A stretch of 64,000 nt of DNA from Flavobacterium eburneipallidum (GCF_027111355.2 NZ_CP114291.2:1550001-1614000), one strand, 5' to 3'. Shown: positions 35,201 through 43,246, counted from the first letter of the stretch. A program made the numbers and translations. Notes: generated by a model from the sequence alone, not told the origin.

Positions 35201-35401
35201 CCTAAAAGTCTGGCTTCTAAAATAGGAACCAAGACTATTAAACTATATGTATCTGCAGAAAATCTAGTGACTTGGACTAAATACACAGGCTTTGATCCAG
35301 AGGTAAGTTCTTATGAACAAAACAATTTATATCCAGGTATTGACTTTGGAGCTTATCCAAATTCTAAAACATTTATCACAGGTTTAAACGTCACCTTTTA
35401 A
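32273..35401 (+). CDS. SusC/RagA-family TonB-dependent outer-membrane transporter
   Basis: A 1042-aa protein with signal peptide (cleavage near GINAQ) and an N-terminal carboxypeptidase-regulatory-like beta-sandwich (LDGTVIDAITNQPIIGASVV). The TonB box/plug start is ELVVVGYGTQKRKDVTGSVS, the plug has RGGSSITAGNEPLYVVDG and GSRGANGVVIITTKKG, and a 22-strand barrel runs to the C-terminus. With the SusD-like lipoprotein encoded 21 bp downstream it forms an outer-membrane importer. In this locus the cargo is likely a sulfated organic molecule. Its leader has a Cys-rich peptide and a duplicated RNA-like element. Confidence 0.93.
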   Translation: MKKILNIHSWLFLLLLSIGINAQNTTPLIQSKLDGTVIDAITNQPIIGASVVIKGTTHGVTTDAEGKFYFQTGQKFPYILVVSSIGYKKTEVVVNGNPVIINLKEDVQELNELVVVGYGTQKRKDVTGSVSSIPKANLNQVTSSADNLLRGAVPGVVVTQSSGRPGATSSVRIRGGSSITAGNEPLYVVDGILIYNDNSNGTAGVTNAGAGVNVLSTISPGDIESIEVLKDASATAIYGSRGANGVVIITTKKGTKGQDNISYQGYYGFQKVSKKLDLLNASEWASLRNDVQASIGQAPAFSAAQIEALKTSGNYDWQSAAFRNAPVQNHQLSFSGGDERSRYAVSAGFFDQEGVVIATDFRRISLRANYERNYSQNFKFGVNANYSNSISNGIGTNGGASAGRNPNPLVAVLYQPPVVPIKNEDGSYNFTNNPYATAVNGIIANPINDLENTINETKIDRILTSLFGEYKVNKEITAKVAVSGDIINTKQNYYAPSNTGTGAGTKGLASIGNRLVSSVLNENTINYNTHFGEDHKFSALGGYTLQYTQGEVVNAGANTFVNDVNAYNALQDGVALRPYSDAFESILKSWLARVNYSYKGKYNLTVSGRADGSSRFGSESLWGYFPSAGFSWNITEEDFAKDKGIISDAKLRLSAGTTGNQEIGNYLSLASIGSVNYSFGGTIQTGLTPTRLANPDLRWEKTTQYNVGLDLSLLDKKINFVFDVYSKKTKDLLINVPVPLISGFSSVLQNIGGVENKGIEIGVTTENIKTDNFYWSSNLVFSANKNKVVEIGNGVQQFFPVVPNGSLLQQQPVTVKVGLPLGTFWGYKSDGIFQTQEEINTQPKINSLANTRIGDRRYVDTNGDGIISALDKRDLGSSQPKFVGSFSNTISYNDFDLNFSFQGSYGGKIFNALNQQLEITTLGTNGASTLLDRWTTTNPSNEIPRATSSPLGIITERYIEDASFLRLKTITLGYTLPKSLASKIGTKTIKLYVSAENLVTWTKYTGFDPEVSSYEQNNLYPGIDFGAYPNSKTFITGLNVTF

Positions 35402-35422
35402 ACCCAATAAAAAATACATACA

Positions 35423-36895
35423 ATGAAAAAGATAATATTAACATCCCTATTAAGTGCCGTTCTATTAGTATCGTGCACAGAGTTAGAGGTAACACCAACC
35501 TCTTTTATAACCAAAGAAAATTTTTTCAAAACACAGGATGATGCTGTTGCGAGTGTGACGGCGGTTTATGCCTCTTTGAATATAGATCCAGGAGAGCAAA
35601 GTCTTTTCGGAAGGAATTTATACTTTTTGACCGATATGGGGGCTGACTATGCAGCTGCAGGAGTATCGGCTACGAATCCTCAAGTACGAGCCATAAGCAG
35701 TTTGACACATGATGCTACTTCTGATCGCGTGCAATTGGCTTGGAAACAAATTTACAATGGAATCAATAGAGCCAATGTGGCTATAGATAACATTCCTAAA
35801 GTTACTGGTTCAGATGTGGTTAAAACCCGATTGATTAACGAAGCTAAATTCATAAGAGGATTATTGTATTTTCAAGCAGTGCGTCTTTGGGGCGGAGTTC
35901 CAATTGTTTTGCACGAACCAACATCTATTAATGTAGAGAATTTAAAAGGGCCTAGAGCCACTGTAGATGCGGTTTACACCCAAATCATTAAAGACTTGAC
36001 TGATGCCGAAAGTTTACCTGCTACTTATGCAGCTAATGAAGCCGGACGTGCTACTTCGGGAGCGGCAAAGGCTATTCTTGCCAAAGTATATTTGACCAGA
36101 AAAGATTGGCCAAATGCTATTCTAAAATCAAGAGAAGTAATTAATGGAGGTTATGGATATGCACTCTTCGAAAGTTTTCAGGACATATTTACGAAAACAA
36201 AAAAGAACGGAAAAGAACATATTTTTTCAGTACAATTCGAACCCAATCAAGCAGGAAATGGCTCTAGCGGAAGCACTTTTCAATCCACTTCTTTTACTGG
36301 ATTTACTGCAACAGAACCAGCTGATATTATTTCGGATGTAGCCTTGTTTTATGATATTTATGCAACAGGAGATACTCGAAGAGATGTAAGTTACAAGAAG
36401 CAACTATTGAATCCAGCAACAGGAACTCTATATACTTTTCCGAAGCCAATTTTCGGGAAATACCTAGATGTTACTAATCTGGCAGCACCAACAAATGTGG
36501 CGATTAATTTTCCAATTATTCGTTATGCCGATATTTTATTGTCGCTTGCTGAAGCAATAAATGAAAGAGATGGAGCAACCTTGGAGGCTCATGAACTGGT
36601 AAACCAAGTGCGAAGAAGAGCTTTTGCAAAACCAATTCTCACTCCAGATTTAACGGTTGATTTAGTAGGACTTACTGCTGTTCAATTAAGAGAAGCGATT
36701 CGCGAAGAGCGCAAAAAAGAATTTGTTCAAGAAGGACAACGTTGGTTTGATTTAGTGCGTTGGGGAACTTTGGTTACCGAAGTCAAAAAAGTAACGGCTA
36801 AAAATACAGTTTCAGCCCGTAATAATTTGTATCCAATTCCTCAAAGTGAGCGCAATATTGACCCAGTAGGATTACCACAAAATGAAGGTTATTAA
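35423..36895 (+). CDS. SusD/RagB-family substrate-binding lipoprotein
   Basis: A 490-aa lipoprotein (lipobox LVSC, Cys18). It has the SusD TPR-rich helical fold: LINEAKFIRGLLYFQAVRLWGGVPIV, GRATSGAAKAILAKVYLTR, and the C-terminal RPI-type region REERKKEFVQEGQRWFDLVRWG. SusD proteins form the lid of the SusC barrel and capture substrate at the cell surface. It is the direct partner of the preceding transporter and precedes a sulfatase, suggesting capture of sulfated ligands. Confidence 0.92.
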   Translation: MKKIILTSLLSAVLLVSCTELEVTPTSFITKENFFKTQDDAVASVTAVYASLNIDPGEQSLFGRNLYFLTDMGADYAAAGVSATNPQVRAISSLTHDATSDRVQLAWKQIYNGINRANVAIDNIPKVTGSDVVKTRLINEAKFIRGLLYFQAVRLWGGVPIVLHEPTSINVENLKGPRATVDAVYTQIIKDLTDAESLPATYAANEAGRATSGAAKAILAKVYLTRKDWPNAILKSREVINGGYGYALFESFQDIFTKTKKNGKEHIFSVQFEPNQAGNGSSGSTFQSTSFTGFTATEPADIISDVALFYDIYATGDTRRDVSYKKQLLNPATGTLYTFPKPIFGKYLDVTNLAAPTNVAINFPIIRYADILLSLAEAINERDGATLEAHELVNQVRRRAFAKPILTPDLTVDLVGLTAVQLREAIREERKKEFVQEGQRWFDLVRWGTLVTEVKKVTAKNTVSARNNLYPIPQSERNIDPVGLPQNEGY

Positions 36896-36922
36896 TTTAT
36901 AAAATCTATAAATTAGACCAAA

Positions 36923-37054
36923 ATGAAATTAGTCGGGACTATTATTTATCTCATACCGTTATCCATTTTGATGGTGGTTTTTACTATGATTCGTTTGCTG
37001 AAAGGAGTTACAGACAAACCTACAAAAGATAAAATAAATAACATTTATTCCTGA
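36923..37054 (+). CDS. 43-aa single-helix membrane micro-protein
   Basis: A short ORF starting MKLVGTIIYLIPLSILMVVF, one membrane helix followed by a basic tail. A second micro-protein at 39271-39390 has the aligned pattern G-x-I-hydrophobic-Y/F-L-I/V-P-L-x-I-L and the same MKLV start, so the two look homologous. Both lie inside the sulfatase operon. Function unknown; possibly a helper of membrane or periplasmic steps in sulfate-ester use. Confidence 0.55.
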   Translation: MKLVGTIIYLIPLSILMVVFTMIRLLKGVTDKPTKDKINNIYS

Positions 37055-37202
37055 TTTTTTGATTTTTAATTTATTGGATAATTGTACTTTAAAATTATAT
37101 TAAATCTATAGAATTAAATAAATTAAAAAATTTGATTCTCTTAAAATTAACGAAATATTCACCCGGAAGAGGGTTCATTTATAATCTATAAAAATAAAAA
37201 CA

Positions 37203-39122
37203 ATGAAAAATTTTAAATTAAATGCAAAGCTGAAAACGCCTCAAAAAGGACTTTTACTTACGGCTTTGCTTGTGGCTCAATTGGGTCTAGCCCAAAATAA
37301 ACCAGATGCTAGTTACAAAGGAGTTATCGGAAAAACATTAGCCGAATCAAAAGAATATTGGCCAGAGCCAGTAAAAGCGCCAGCAGGTGCTCCGAATGTA
37401 GTTTGGATTTTGCTAGATGACGTAGGATTTGGTGCTTCTAGTGCCTTTGGTGGTTTGATTAACACACCCACTTTCGATGCTTTAGCAAATAACGGATTGC
37501 GTTACACTAATTTTCACACCACAGCGATTTGCGCGCCAACTCGTGCGGCTTTATTAACGGGTAGAAATTCAGGAAGGGTACATGTTAGTGGTTTCTCTCA
37601 CACGATTTTATCGGCAGGATTTCCTGGTTGGGACGGAAGAATTCCATCAGATAAAGGAACAATAGCCGAGATTTTACGTGAGAACGGATATAACACTTTT
37701 GCAGTAGGTAAATATGGAGTAACACCTGATGAAGATGCTACAGATGCTGGTCCTTTTGACAGATGGCCAACAGGAAAAGGGTTCGATCATTTCTACGGAT
37801 TTTTAGGATCTCAAACCGATCAGTACAACCCTGATTTAGTAGAAGATCAAGCTCACATAAAGCCTGATGGACGCCATTTGAATGAGCTAATTACAGATAA
37901 AGCAATCAGTTATATTAAAACCCAACAAAAAGCAGCGCCGGGAAAACCATTCTTTTTGTACTATGCGCCAGGAGCGGTTCATGCCCCACATCAGGTGGAG
38001 GAAAAATGGGTAAAACCTTATGAAGGAAAATTTAATGAAGGTTGGGATGTGTACCGTGAAAAAGTATTGGCAAACCAAAAGAAATTGGGCGTAATTCCTG
38101 CTAATGCAGTATTGCCAGAACGCAATGCACTTATTGGAGAATGGAAAAAACTAACGCCAGATCAAAAGAAAGTCTATGCCAGATTCATGGAAGTTTACGC
38201 AGGATTTTTGACTTATACTGATTACGAAATTGGACGAGTAGTCAACTATTTGAAGGAAACCAACCAATTTGAAAATACGGTAATTTTTGTTGCCATTGGA
38301 GATAATGGAGCCAGTAAAGAAGGGACAACACAAGGAACAATTAGCCAAGGTCTTTTTGCTCAAGGAGTAACAGATGAGCAAAATCTTCAATCCAATTTAG
38401 AGAAAATTGGCGAAATTGGAACTGCAAAAGGATTGAATACCAATTATCCTTTGGGATGGGCACAAGCGACTAATGTACCGTTCAAAAACTGGAAACAAGA
38501 TGCTCAATCCGAAGGAGGAACACGTAATCCGTTGATTATTCATTATCCAAAAGGCATTAAAGAAAAAGGAGGAATCAGAAATCAATACAGCCACGTAACA
38601 GATATTCTTCCAACTACATTAGATATTGCCGGAATCAAAGCGCCCGAAACGATTCGAGAAATCAAACAAGATATTATTCAAGGTTCGTCTTTGTATGCTT
38701 CGTTAAATGATCCGAAGGCACAATCCTTACACAAAGTACAATACTATTATATTTTCGGAAACAGAGCCATTTATAAAGACGGTTGGAAAGCGGCTGCTGC
38801 ACATCTTCCAGATCCTTTCGCGATAAGAAAATCAGTAGAGAAAAACCAAGTACCAGCACCAAGTAATTTCGATAACGATGTTTGGGAATTATACAACATC
38901 GATGAAGATTTTAACGAGCGCAATAACTTGGCTAAAAAGTATCCTGAAAAATTGGAAGAACTTAAAAAACTGTTTGATGAGCAAGCCAAAGAAAACAACG
39001 TTTATCCGCTAATTGACTGGCAAGATGTATTGGCTAGAAGAATACATAATAAATCAGCAGATAAAAATCAAAATCTTCAGGAATTGATAAAACAAGCCAC
39101 AAAAGGAGCAGGAACTCATTAA
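37203..39122 (+). CDS. Arylsulfatase (Cys-type, formylglycine-dependent)
   Basis: A 639-aa sulfatase with a signal peptide (cleavage near LGLAQ), so periplasmic or exported. Metal-binding start VWILLDDVGFGASSAFGG; active-site CxPxR motif with Cys110, Pro112 and Arg114 in ICAPTRAALLTGR; YAPGAVHAPHQVEEKW; GDNGASKEG; and WKQDAQSEGGTRNPLIIHY. Cys110 must be oxidised to formylglycine, and the enzyme for that is encoded 1.5 kb downstream. It removes sulfate from organic esters, releasing sulfate as sulfur source. Overall length and sequence resemble the large bacterial arylsulfatases. Confidence 0.92.
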   Translation: MKNFKLNAKLKTPQKGLLLTALLVAQLGLAQNKPDASYKGVIGKTLAESKEYWPEPVKAPAGAPNVVWILLDDVGFGASSAFGGLINTPTFDALANNGLRYTNFHTTAICAPTRAALLTGRNSGRVHVSGFSHTILSAGFPGWDGRIPSDKGTIAEILRENGYNTFAVGKYGVTPDEDATDAGPFDRWPTGKGFDHFYGFLGSQTDQYNPDLVEDQAHIKPDGRHLNELITDKAISYIKTQQKAAPGKPFFLYYAPGAVHAPHQVEEKWVKPYEGKFNEGWDVYREKVLANQKKLGVIPANAVLPERNALIGEWKKLTPDQKKVYARFMEVYAGFLTYTDYEIGRVVNYLKETNQFENTVIFVAIGDNGASKEGTTQGTISQGLFAQGVTDEQNLQSNLEKIGEIGTAKGLNTNYPLGWAQATNVPFKNWKQDAQSEGGTRNPLIIHYPKGIKEKGGIRNQYSHVTDILPTTLDIAGIKAPETIREIKQDIIQGSSLYASLNDPKAQSLHKVQYYYIFGNRAIYKDGWKAAAAHLPDPFAIRKSVEKNQVPAPSNFDNDVWELYNIDEDFNERNNLAKKYPEKLEELKKLFDEQAKENNVYPLIDWQDVLARRIHNKSADKNQNLQELIKQATKGAGTH

Positions 39123-39145
39123 TAACCTTGAATACTGTGTGCATT

Positions 39146-39224
39146 CCTGCAAGGTCTTTTTTTGACCTTGTAGGTATCCAAAATATCAAAAAATATACCT
39201 ACAAGGTTTTGTAAACCTTGCAGG
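39146..39224. repeat. Nested intergenic palindrome (CCTGCAAGGT family)
   Basis: Outer arms CCTGCAAGGT/ACCTTGCAGG (39146-39155, 39215-39224) and inner arms ACCTTGTAGGTAT/ATACCTACAAGGT (39165-39177, 39195-39207) are all perfect. It begins 24 bp after the sulfatase stop and may weaken read-through into the downstream genes. Confidence 0.75.
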
Positions 39225-39270
39225 AAATCAAAATTGTTTTTAATAAATAAAATTTAAAAAAGTTAAGAAT

Positions 39271-39390
39271 ATGAAACTAGTAGATTTTCAAATCATAGGA
39301 AAAAAGATTCTCGTTGGGCTAATCGTGTTTTTAGTACCATTAGTCATTTTGGCTGGAGGATTAACAATAGTAAATCAAATTTTAAAATAA
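39271..39390 (+). CDS. 39-aa single-helix membrane micro-protein
   Basis: MKLVDFQIIGKKILVGLIV followed by FLVPLVILAGGLTIVNQ; a single membrane helix with a basic N-terminal segment. It is similar to the micro-protein at 36923-37054. It ends 6 bp before the hydroxylase start, so it is surely cotranscribed. The repeated occurrence in one operon favours a real gene over chance. Confidence 0.55.
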   Translation: MKLVDFQIIGKKILVGLIVFLVPLVILAGGLTIVNQILK

Positions 39391-39396
39391 AAAATC

Positions 39397-40455
39397 ATGG
39401 CATTAGATACAACAAAATTAAAAATAGACTTGGGTATCAGTCTTATTATTTACAGCTTGCCAGTATTGGCAATTTACCTTTATTTTGAACTCAACAATGG
39501 CATTGTAACCGACTCACATCTTACATTACCCTCTTATTTAGAATTTCTCCAACCCGCTTTTACGAATATTAGGAGTTGGGGATTAATTGCCTTTGCGATT
39601 GTTTTAGGAATTGTCGAATTTGCAGCAGGTTTATATGACGATCAATGGACGGGACGCGAACGCAAAATAGATATTGTTTGTTTTTTAGCTCCAAAATTAT
39701 TGTTACCGCCAGTAACTGCTTTTTTTAGTTTAACTGCTTTACCATATTTAATTCCAAGTTTAGCCAATTCACTTTCTTGGGTTCCGTTTTGGGGAGGCTT
39801 TTTCTTGATTGCAATTGCGGATGATTTGACTCAATATTGGTACCACCGTTTGCACCACCAAGTGCCGTTTTTATGGCGTTTTCATAGAACGCATCACTCG
39901 GCTCCCTACATGGGAATGGCGATGGCTTCCCGACAAAACTTCCTTTACACCGTGTTTTTCTCTCAAATTTATTTGACAGCAACATTAACCTATTTAGGAT
40001 TAGGAATTCCTGCTTTATTTGTTTTGGTTATTAAAAGTATCATCACTTTAGGAGCACACTCTAGCATCGCTTGGGACAAGCCGTTTTACAAATACAAAGC
40101 ATTGCATCCAATTGCTTGGGTTTTAGAACGTCTTATTTCTACTCCAGCAACACATCATGCACACCATGCTGATACCAGTGGCGATGGTGTTGGACATTTC
40201 AAAGGCAACTTTGGTAATATGTTTTTTATTTGGGATATGATTTTTGGTACAGGTTTAATCACTCGTAAATTCCCTGAATCCTACGGAACCAAATCATACA
40301 AAAGCGAAGAATGGTATGCCCAATTTCTGTGGCCCATATTCAAATCTAAAATTGAAGGAAGCCCTCTAGCCGATGGAGTTCTCGCATTGCCAATTGCTCC
40401 GAAAAAAGATACTGTTCCAACAAATCAAAATGTGTATGAGCCTATTCAATCTTAA
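39397..40455 (+). CDS. Sterol desaturase / fatty acid hydroxylase family membrane protein
   Basis: A 352-aa membrane protein with about four to five helices. The di-iron histidine clusters are complete: YWYHRLHHQ, FHRTHHSA, and THHAHHADT; another His lies in LGAHSSIAW. Members hydroxylate or desaturate lipids and small hydrophobic substrates in the membrane using oxygen. Its presence between a sulfatase and an FGE suggests processing of the desulfated product, perhaps a sulfated sterol or lipid, but that is inference from gene order only. Confidence 0.88.
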   Translation: MALDTTKLKIDLGISLIIYSLPVLAIYLYFELNNGIVTDSHLTLPSYLEFLQPAFTNIRSWGLIAFAIVLGIVEFAAGLYDDQWTGRERKIDIVCFLAPKLLLPPVTAFFSLTALPYLIPSLANSLSWVPFWGGFFLIAIADDLTQYWYHRLHHQVPFLWRFHRTHHSAPYMGMAMASRQNFLYTVFFSQIYLTATLTYLGLGIPALFVLVIKSIITLGAHSSIAWDKPFYKYKALHPIAWVLERLISTPATHHAHHADTSGDGVGHFKGNFGNMFFIWDMIFGTGLITRKFPESYGTKSYKSEEWYAQFLWPIFKSKIEGSPLADGVLALPIAPKKDTVPTNQNVYEPIQS

Positions 40456-40509
40456 AAATAAAGATGCCAAAAAGTATAAAAGACATTAAGTTCGATTGTA
40501 ATTTTGCCC

Positions 40510-40549
40510 AAAAGGAATTTGTTTTCATGCAAATAACAGATTCCTTTTT
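40510..40549 (+). terminator. Candidate terminator between hydroxylase and FGE genes
   Basis: AAAAGGAAT (40510-40518) and ATTCCTTTTT (40540-40549) with additional inner pairing TGTT/AACA form a hairpin ending in a T tract. It would separate the FGE gene into its own transcript or reduce read-through. Confidence 0.6.
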
Positions 40550-40618
40550 ATCCTAAATGCTGTTTTTAGTAACTTTAAAACAAAATTTCAATAATTTCAG
40601 AGCATAAATACGATAAAA

Positions 40619-41689
40619 ATGAAAATATATTATTTAGTCACAGTTACTTTTTTGTTGGGATTTCATCCTTCTTTTTCACAAGAAATAAAAAAAGCGGAAA
40701 CAGTTCCAACAACTTGTGAAGCGATGTGCAAGGCCAATACATCCAAAAAAGCGTTGTTACTACAATCTATTGCTAATAAAGCAAAGTCAACAAATTCAAC
40801 CGATGGAATGGTTTGGGTCGAGGGAGGAGAATTTAATATGGGAAGCAATGATTATCCTGATTCTAAACCCATTCATAAAGTGACAGTAAAAGGCTATTGG
40901 ATAGATGAACACGAAGTAACAAATGCACAATTTTCGGCTTTCGTCAAAGCAACTAATTACATAACCATTGCCGAAAGACCGTTGGATCCAAAGGATTATC
41001 CAGGTGTGCCATTGGAGAATTTAGTACCTGGTTCGGCAGTATTTTCACCACCAGCAGGCAAAGTGTCTTTACAAAATATGCAACAATGGTGGCAATATGT
41101 TCCGGGAGCGAGTTGGCAACATCCATCAGGACCAGAAAGTACTATCGTTGGATTAGAAAATAATCCAGTAGTTCAAATCAGTTATTTGGATGCAAAGGCC
41201 TATGCAGAATGGGCTGGGAAACGATTACCAACCGAGGCAGAATGGGAATTTGCAGCCAGAGCAGGAAGGCCACATACCAAATATTATTGGGGAACCGAAC
41301 TCAAGCCTAATGGCAAATGGATGGCTAATATTTTTCAAGGAAGTTTTCCCAACAACAATACGGCCGAAGACGGTTTTGCAGCCGCAGCTCCAGTGAAATC
41401 TTTTCCGAAAAACCCTTTAGGAATCTATGATTTGGAAGGAAATGTATGGGAATGGTGTAGTGATTTATATCGAGACGATTATTATAAAATGACTGCTAGC
41501 GATAATCCAACAGGACCTTCAACAAGTCACGATCCCGAAGAGCCAGGAGTAGAAAAACACGTTCAAAAAGGTGGTTCTTATTTGTGTAGCGATCAATACT
41601 GCATTCGCTATGTAGCAGGAAGCCGTGGCAAAGGCGAAACTACATCTGCCTGCAATCATCTAGGATTTCGATGTGTAAGTGATAAATGA
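40619..41689 (+). CDS. Formylglycine-generating enzyme (sulfatase-modifying factor)
   Basis: A 356-aa protein with signal peptide (cleavage near SFSQE). FGE-sulfatase domain: GMVWVEGGEFNMGSNDYPDS, WIDEHEVTNAQFSAFV, AKAYAEWAGKRLPTEAEWEFA, and at the C-terminus GGSYLCSDQYCIRY with Cys323 and Cys328. The five-residue spacing equals that of the copper-binding active-site cysteines of characterised FGE, so it is probably a true oxidase and not a pseudo-FGE. It should convert Cys110 of the sulfatase into formylglycine. Both proteins are exported, so the conversion may occur before or after translocation. Confidence 0.9.
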   Translation: MKIYYLVTVTFLLGFHPSFSQEIKKAETVPTTCEAMCKANTSKKALLLQSIANKAKSTNSTDGMVWVEGGEFNMGSNDYPDSKPIHKVTVKGYWIDEHEVTNAQFSAFVKATNYITIAERPLDPKDYPGVPLENLVPGSAVFSPPAGKVSLQNMQQWWQYVPGASWQHPSGPESTIVGLENNPVVQISYLDAKAYAEWAGKRLPTEAEWEFAARAGRPHTKYYWGTELKPNGKWMANIFQGSFPNNNTAEDGFAAAAPVKSFPKNPLGIYDLEGNVWEWCSDLYRDDYYKMTASDNPTGPSTSHDPEEPGVEKHVQKGGSYLCSDQYCIRYVAGSRGKGETTSACNHLGFRCVSDK

Positions 41690-41714
41690 TAAAAAATAGT
41701 TTGAAAAAATATAG

Positions 41715-41747
41715 AAGCCCAAGGAAAATTAGTTCTTGGGCTTTTTT
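41715..41747 (+). terminator. Terminator after the FGE gene
   Basis: AAGCCCAAG (41715-41723), 11-nt loop, CTTGGGCTT (41735-41743), then T tract. It ends the sulfatase locus. Confidence 0.85.
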
Positions 41748-41749
41748 GT

Positions 41750-42371
41750 TTAAAAATTGTTTTACTTTCTCGGCTTCTTGTTTTCTACTTTCTCCAGCAA
41801 TTATTTCAGGTAGTATTTTAACTGTTTTATTATCGCTCCATCTTTTCCAATACTCCTCGACAGTAAATATTCCATTGGTTGGTTTTCCTAATTTTTCTGC
41901 AAGCCAAATTTCTACTTGTGGAGCCAATTCGAGCCATTGATCAATATCGATTGCATCTAAATATCTCACATCCCTCTAGAAATTTTCTTCTTTTTTTTTC
42001 AGCAATCCATTTCTTTTTATCACGATATTTTTTTCCATTAATATTTACATAAGTAGTTTCATTCGGTATTTTATCTAATGGGTTTAATTTCTTTTTTCGT
42101 AGTCTTCGTCTGCTTTCCCTTTTTTGTTATTAGTTGTTCCGAATTCCCATACAGTTTCTCCGGAAGGCACAAATAAGTTTTCAGATTCTGTTAATAGCTC
42201 ACCATCATATCCTCCGGTATTTATATCTTCCCCATAAGAGAATTGCAAATGTTTTATAGAGTTGAAATCTATTGTTGCTATAATTAATCTCCTAATCAAT
42301 TGTGGAAGATAGTACTTGCATTCTATCGTATCTGCCCAATTCTCGATTTCTCCTGTAGTAATAAGTCTCAT
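41750..42371 (-). pseudogene. Decayed N-terminus of a large NTPase-like protein
   Basis: Three frames on the minus strand form one broken protein. 42371 down to 42084 encodes MRLITTGEIENWADTIECK, LPQLIRRLIIATI, GGYDGELLTE and WEFGTTNNKKGKADEDYEK. The next frame reads LNPLDKIPNETTYVNINGK and KKWIAEKK. The third (from 41969) reads YLDAIDIDQWLELAPQVEIW, LGKPTNGIFTVEEYWKRWSD. In intact relatives that I recall, these blocks are contiguous in proteins of over 1000 aa with a following ATPase or nuclease domain, some of which look like phage-defence STAND proteins. Everything after about residue 230 is missing. Confidence 0.6.
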
Positions 42372-42619
42372 AGTAAGTTAAATTTTAATTCAATAGTTTT
42401 ATTGGTTGCTTGTCTGTAAATCTAGATGATTTTCTGAACTTACATAATTAGTAAATAGGATTAATCATATCTGTCTTATTATAAATTTGTCCAAATCTTC
42501 AAGAATCCAGTTCTCAAAGATAGTGTGATACAAGTTATTCGTAACTCTGATATTAACTAATTTACTTAATCTATTCCATACATATATAAGCACAAACTTC
42601 TGGAACTACGAGAATTATA

Positions 42620-42943
42620 GCTTTGTATGGCAAGGAAGATTGCTGAACGAAACCAGCCGTATCAATCTGGTGGAAATATGATTCAGGATGTGACTTTTGA
42701 GGAAATCAAATATCATAAAGCACCGAATCGTTTAATCTTCAAGGTTTTACCAATGATGTCGTAGGACAGACACTGAATAAAGAAGGTGTTGCCGTGAGAA
42801 CCGGACATCATTGTGCGCAACCTATTTTGAGAAGAATGGGAGTTGAAACCTGTGTGAGGCCGTCTTTGGCCTTTTACAACACCACCCAGGATGTGGATGT
42901 TTTTATAGAAACCCTCTGGAAATTAAAATCCGGAAAGAAATAG
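42620..42943 (+). pseudogene. sufS cysteine desulfurase fragment with internal deletion
   Basis: Reading with two frame changes gives LYGKED, PYQSGGNMIQDVTFEEIKY and then, after a deletion, SFNLQGFTNDVVGQTLNKEG, VAVRTGHHCAQPILRRMGVE and TCVRPSLAFYNTTQDVDVF. These are the end parts of SufS, including the catalytic Cys in RTGHHCAQP. About 130 residues are absent between the blocks, and the N-terminal 60% is absent altogether, so it cannot be active. It lies between the NTPase remnant and the rRNA operon. Bases 42372-42619 upstream and 42944-43128 downstream show no gene. Confidence 0.8.
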
Positions 42944-43128
42944 AAAATGAAAGTTTAGGTTGTTTAGTCGTCATAATTATATAGTCTAAAATTTAAAGTT
43001 CCCACCAAAACCATCACAATTCTCAAAAAGGTCTATCTTAAAATCATAATTTACAAAAAATCTCCTACTGTAAAACTCAAAAAGTCAGTGCTTTAAAAAA
43101 AAGAATAAAAAAAAGATTAAAAAAGGCA

Positions 43129-43158
43129 TTGTTTAATTGAAAAGAGAGTGTACTTTTG
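43129..43158 (+). promoter_or_regulatory. rRNA promoter P1
   Basis: TTG (43129-43131), 19-bp spacer, TACTTTTG (43151-43158), then CACCCGC. Confidence 0.8.
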
Positions 43159-43246
43159 CACCCGCAATGACGCAGACGTTCTTATAAATACTGGCAAACG
43201 AAAAGAATTAAAGTTGAAAATTTATTTTCAAAAAATTCGAAAAAAG

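Noticed and set aside
40464..40554. 30-codon ORF before the FGE gene
   Set aside because: It covers the hairpin at 40510-40549 and has no protein-like pattern; interpreted as terminator sequence.
41640..41969. 109-codon minus-strand ORF taken as an intact gene
   Set aside because: Its end is antisense to the FGE gene and its terminator, while its first 75 residues continue the broken NTPase-like protein.
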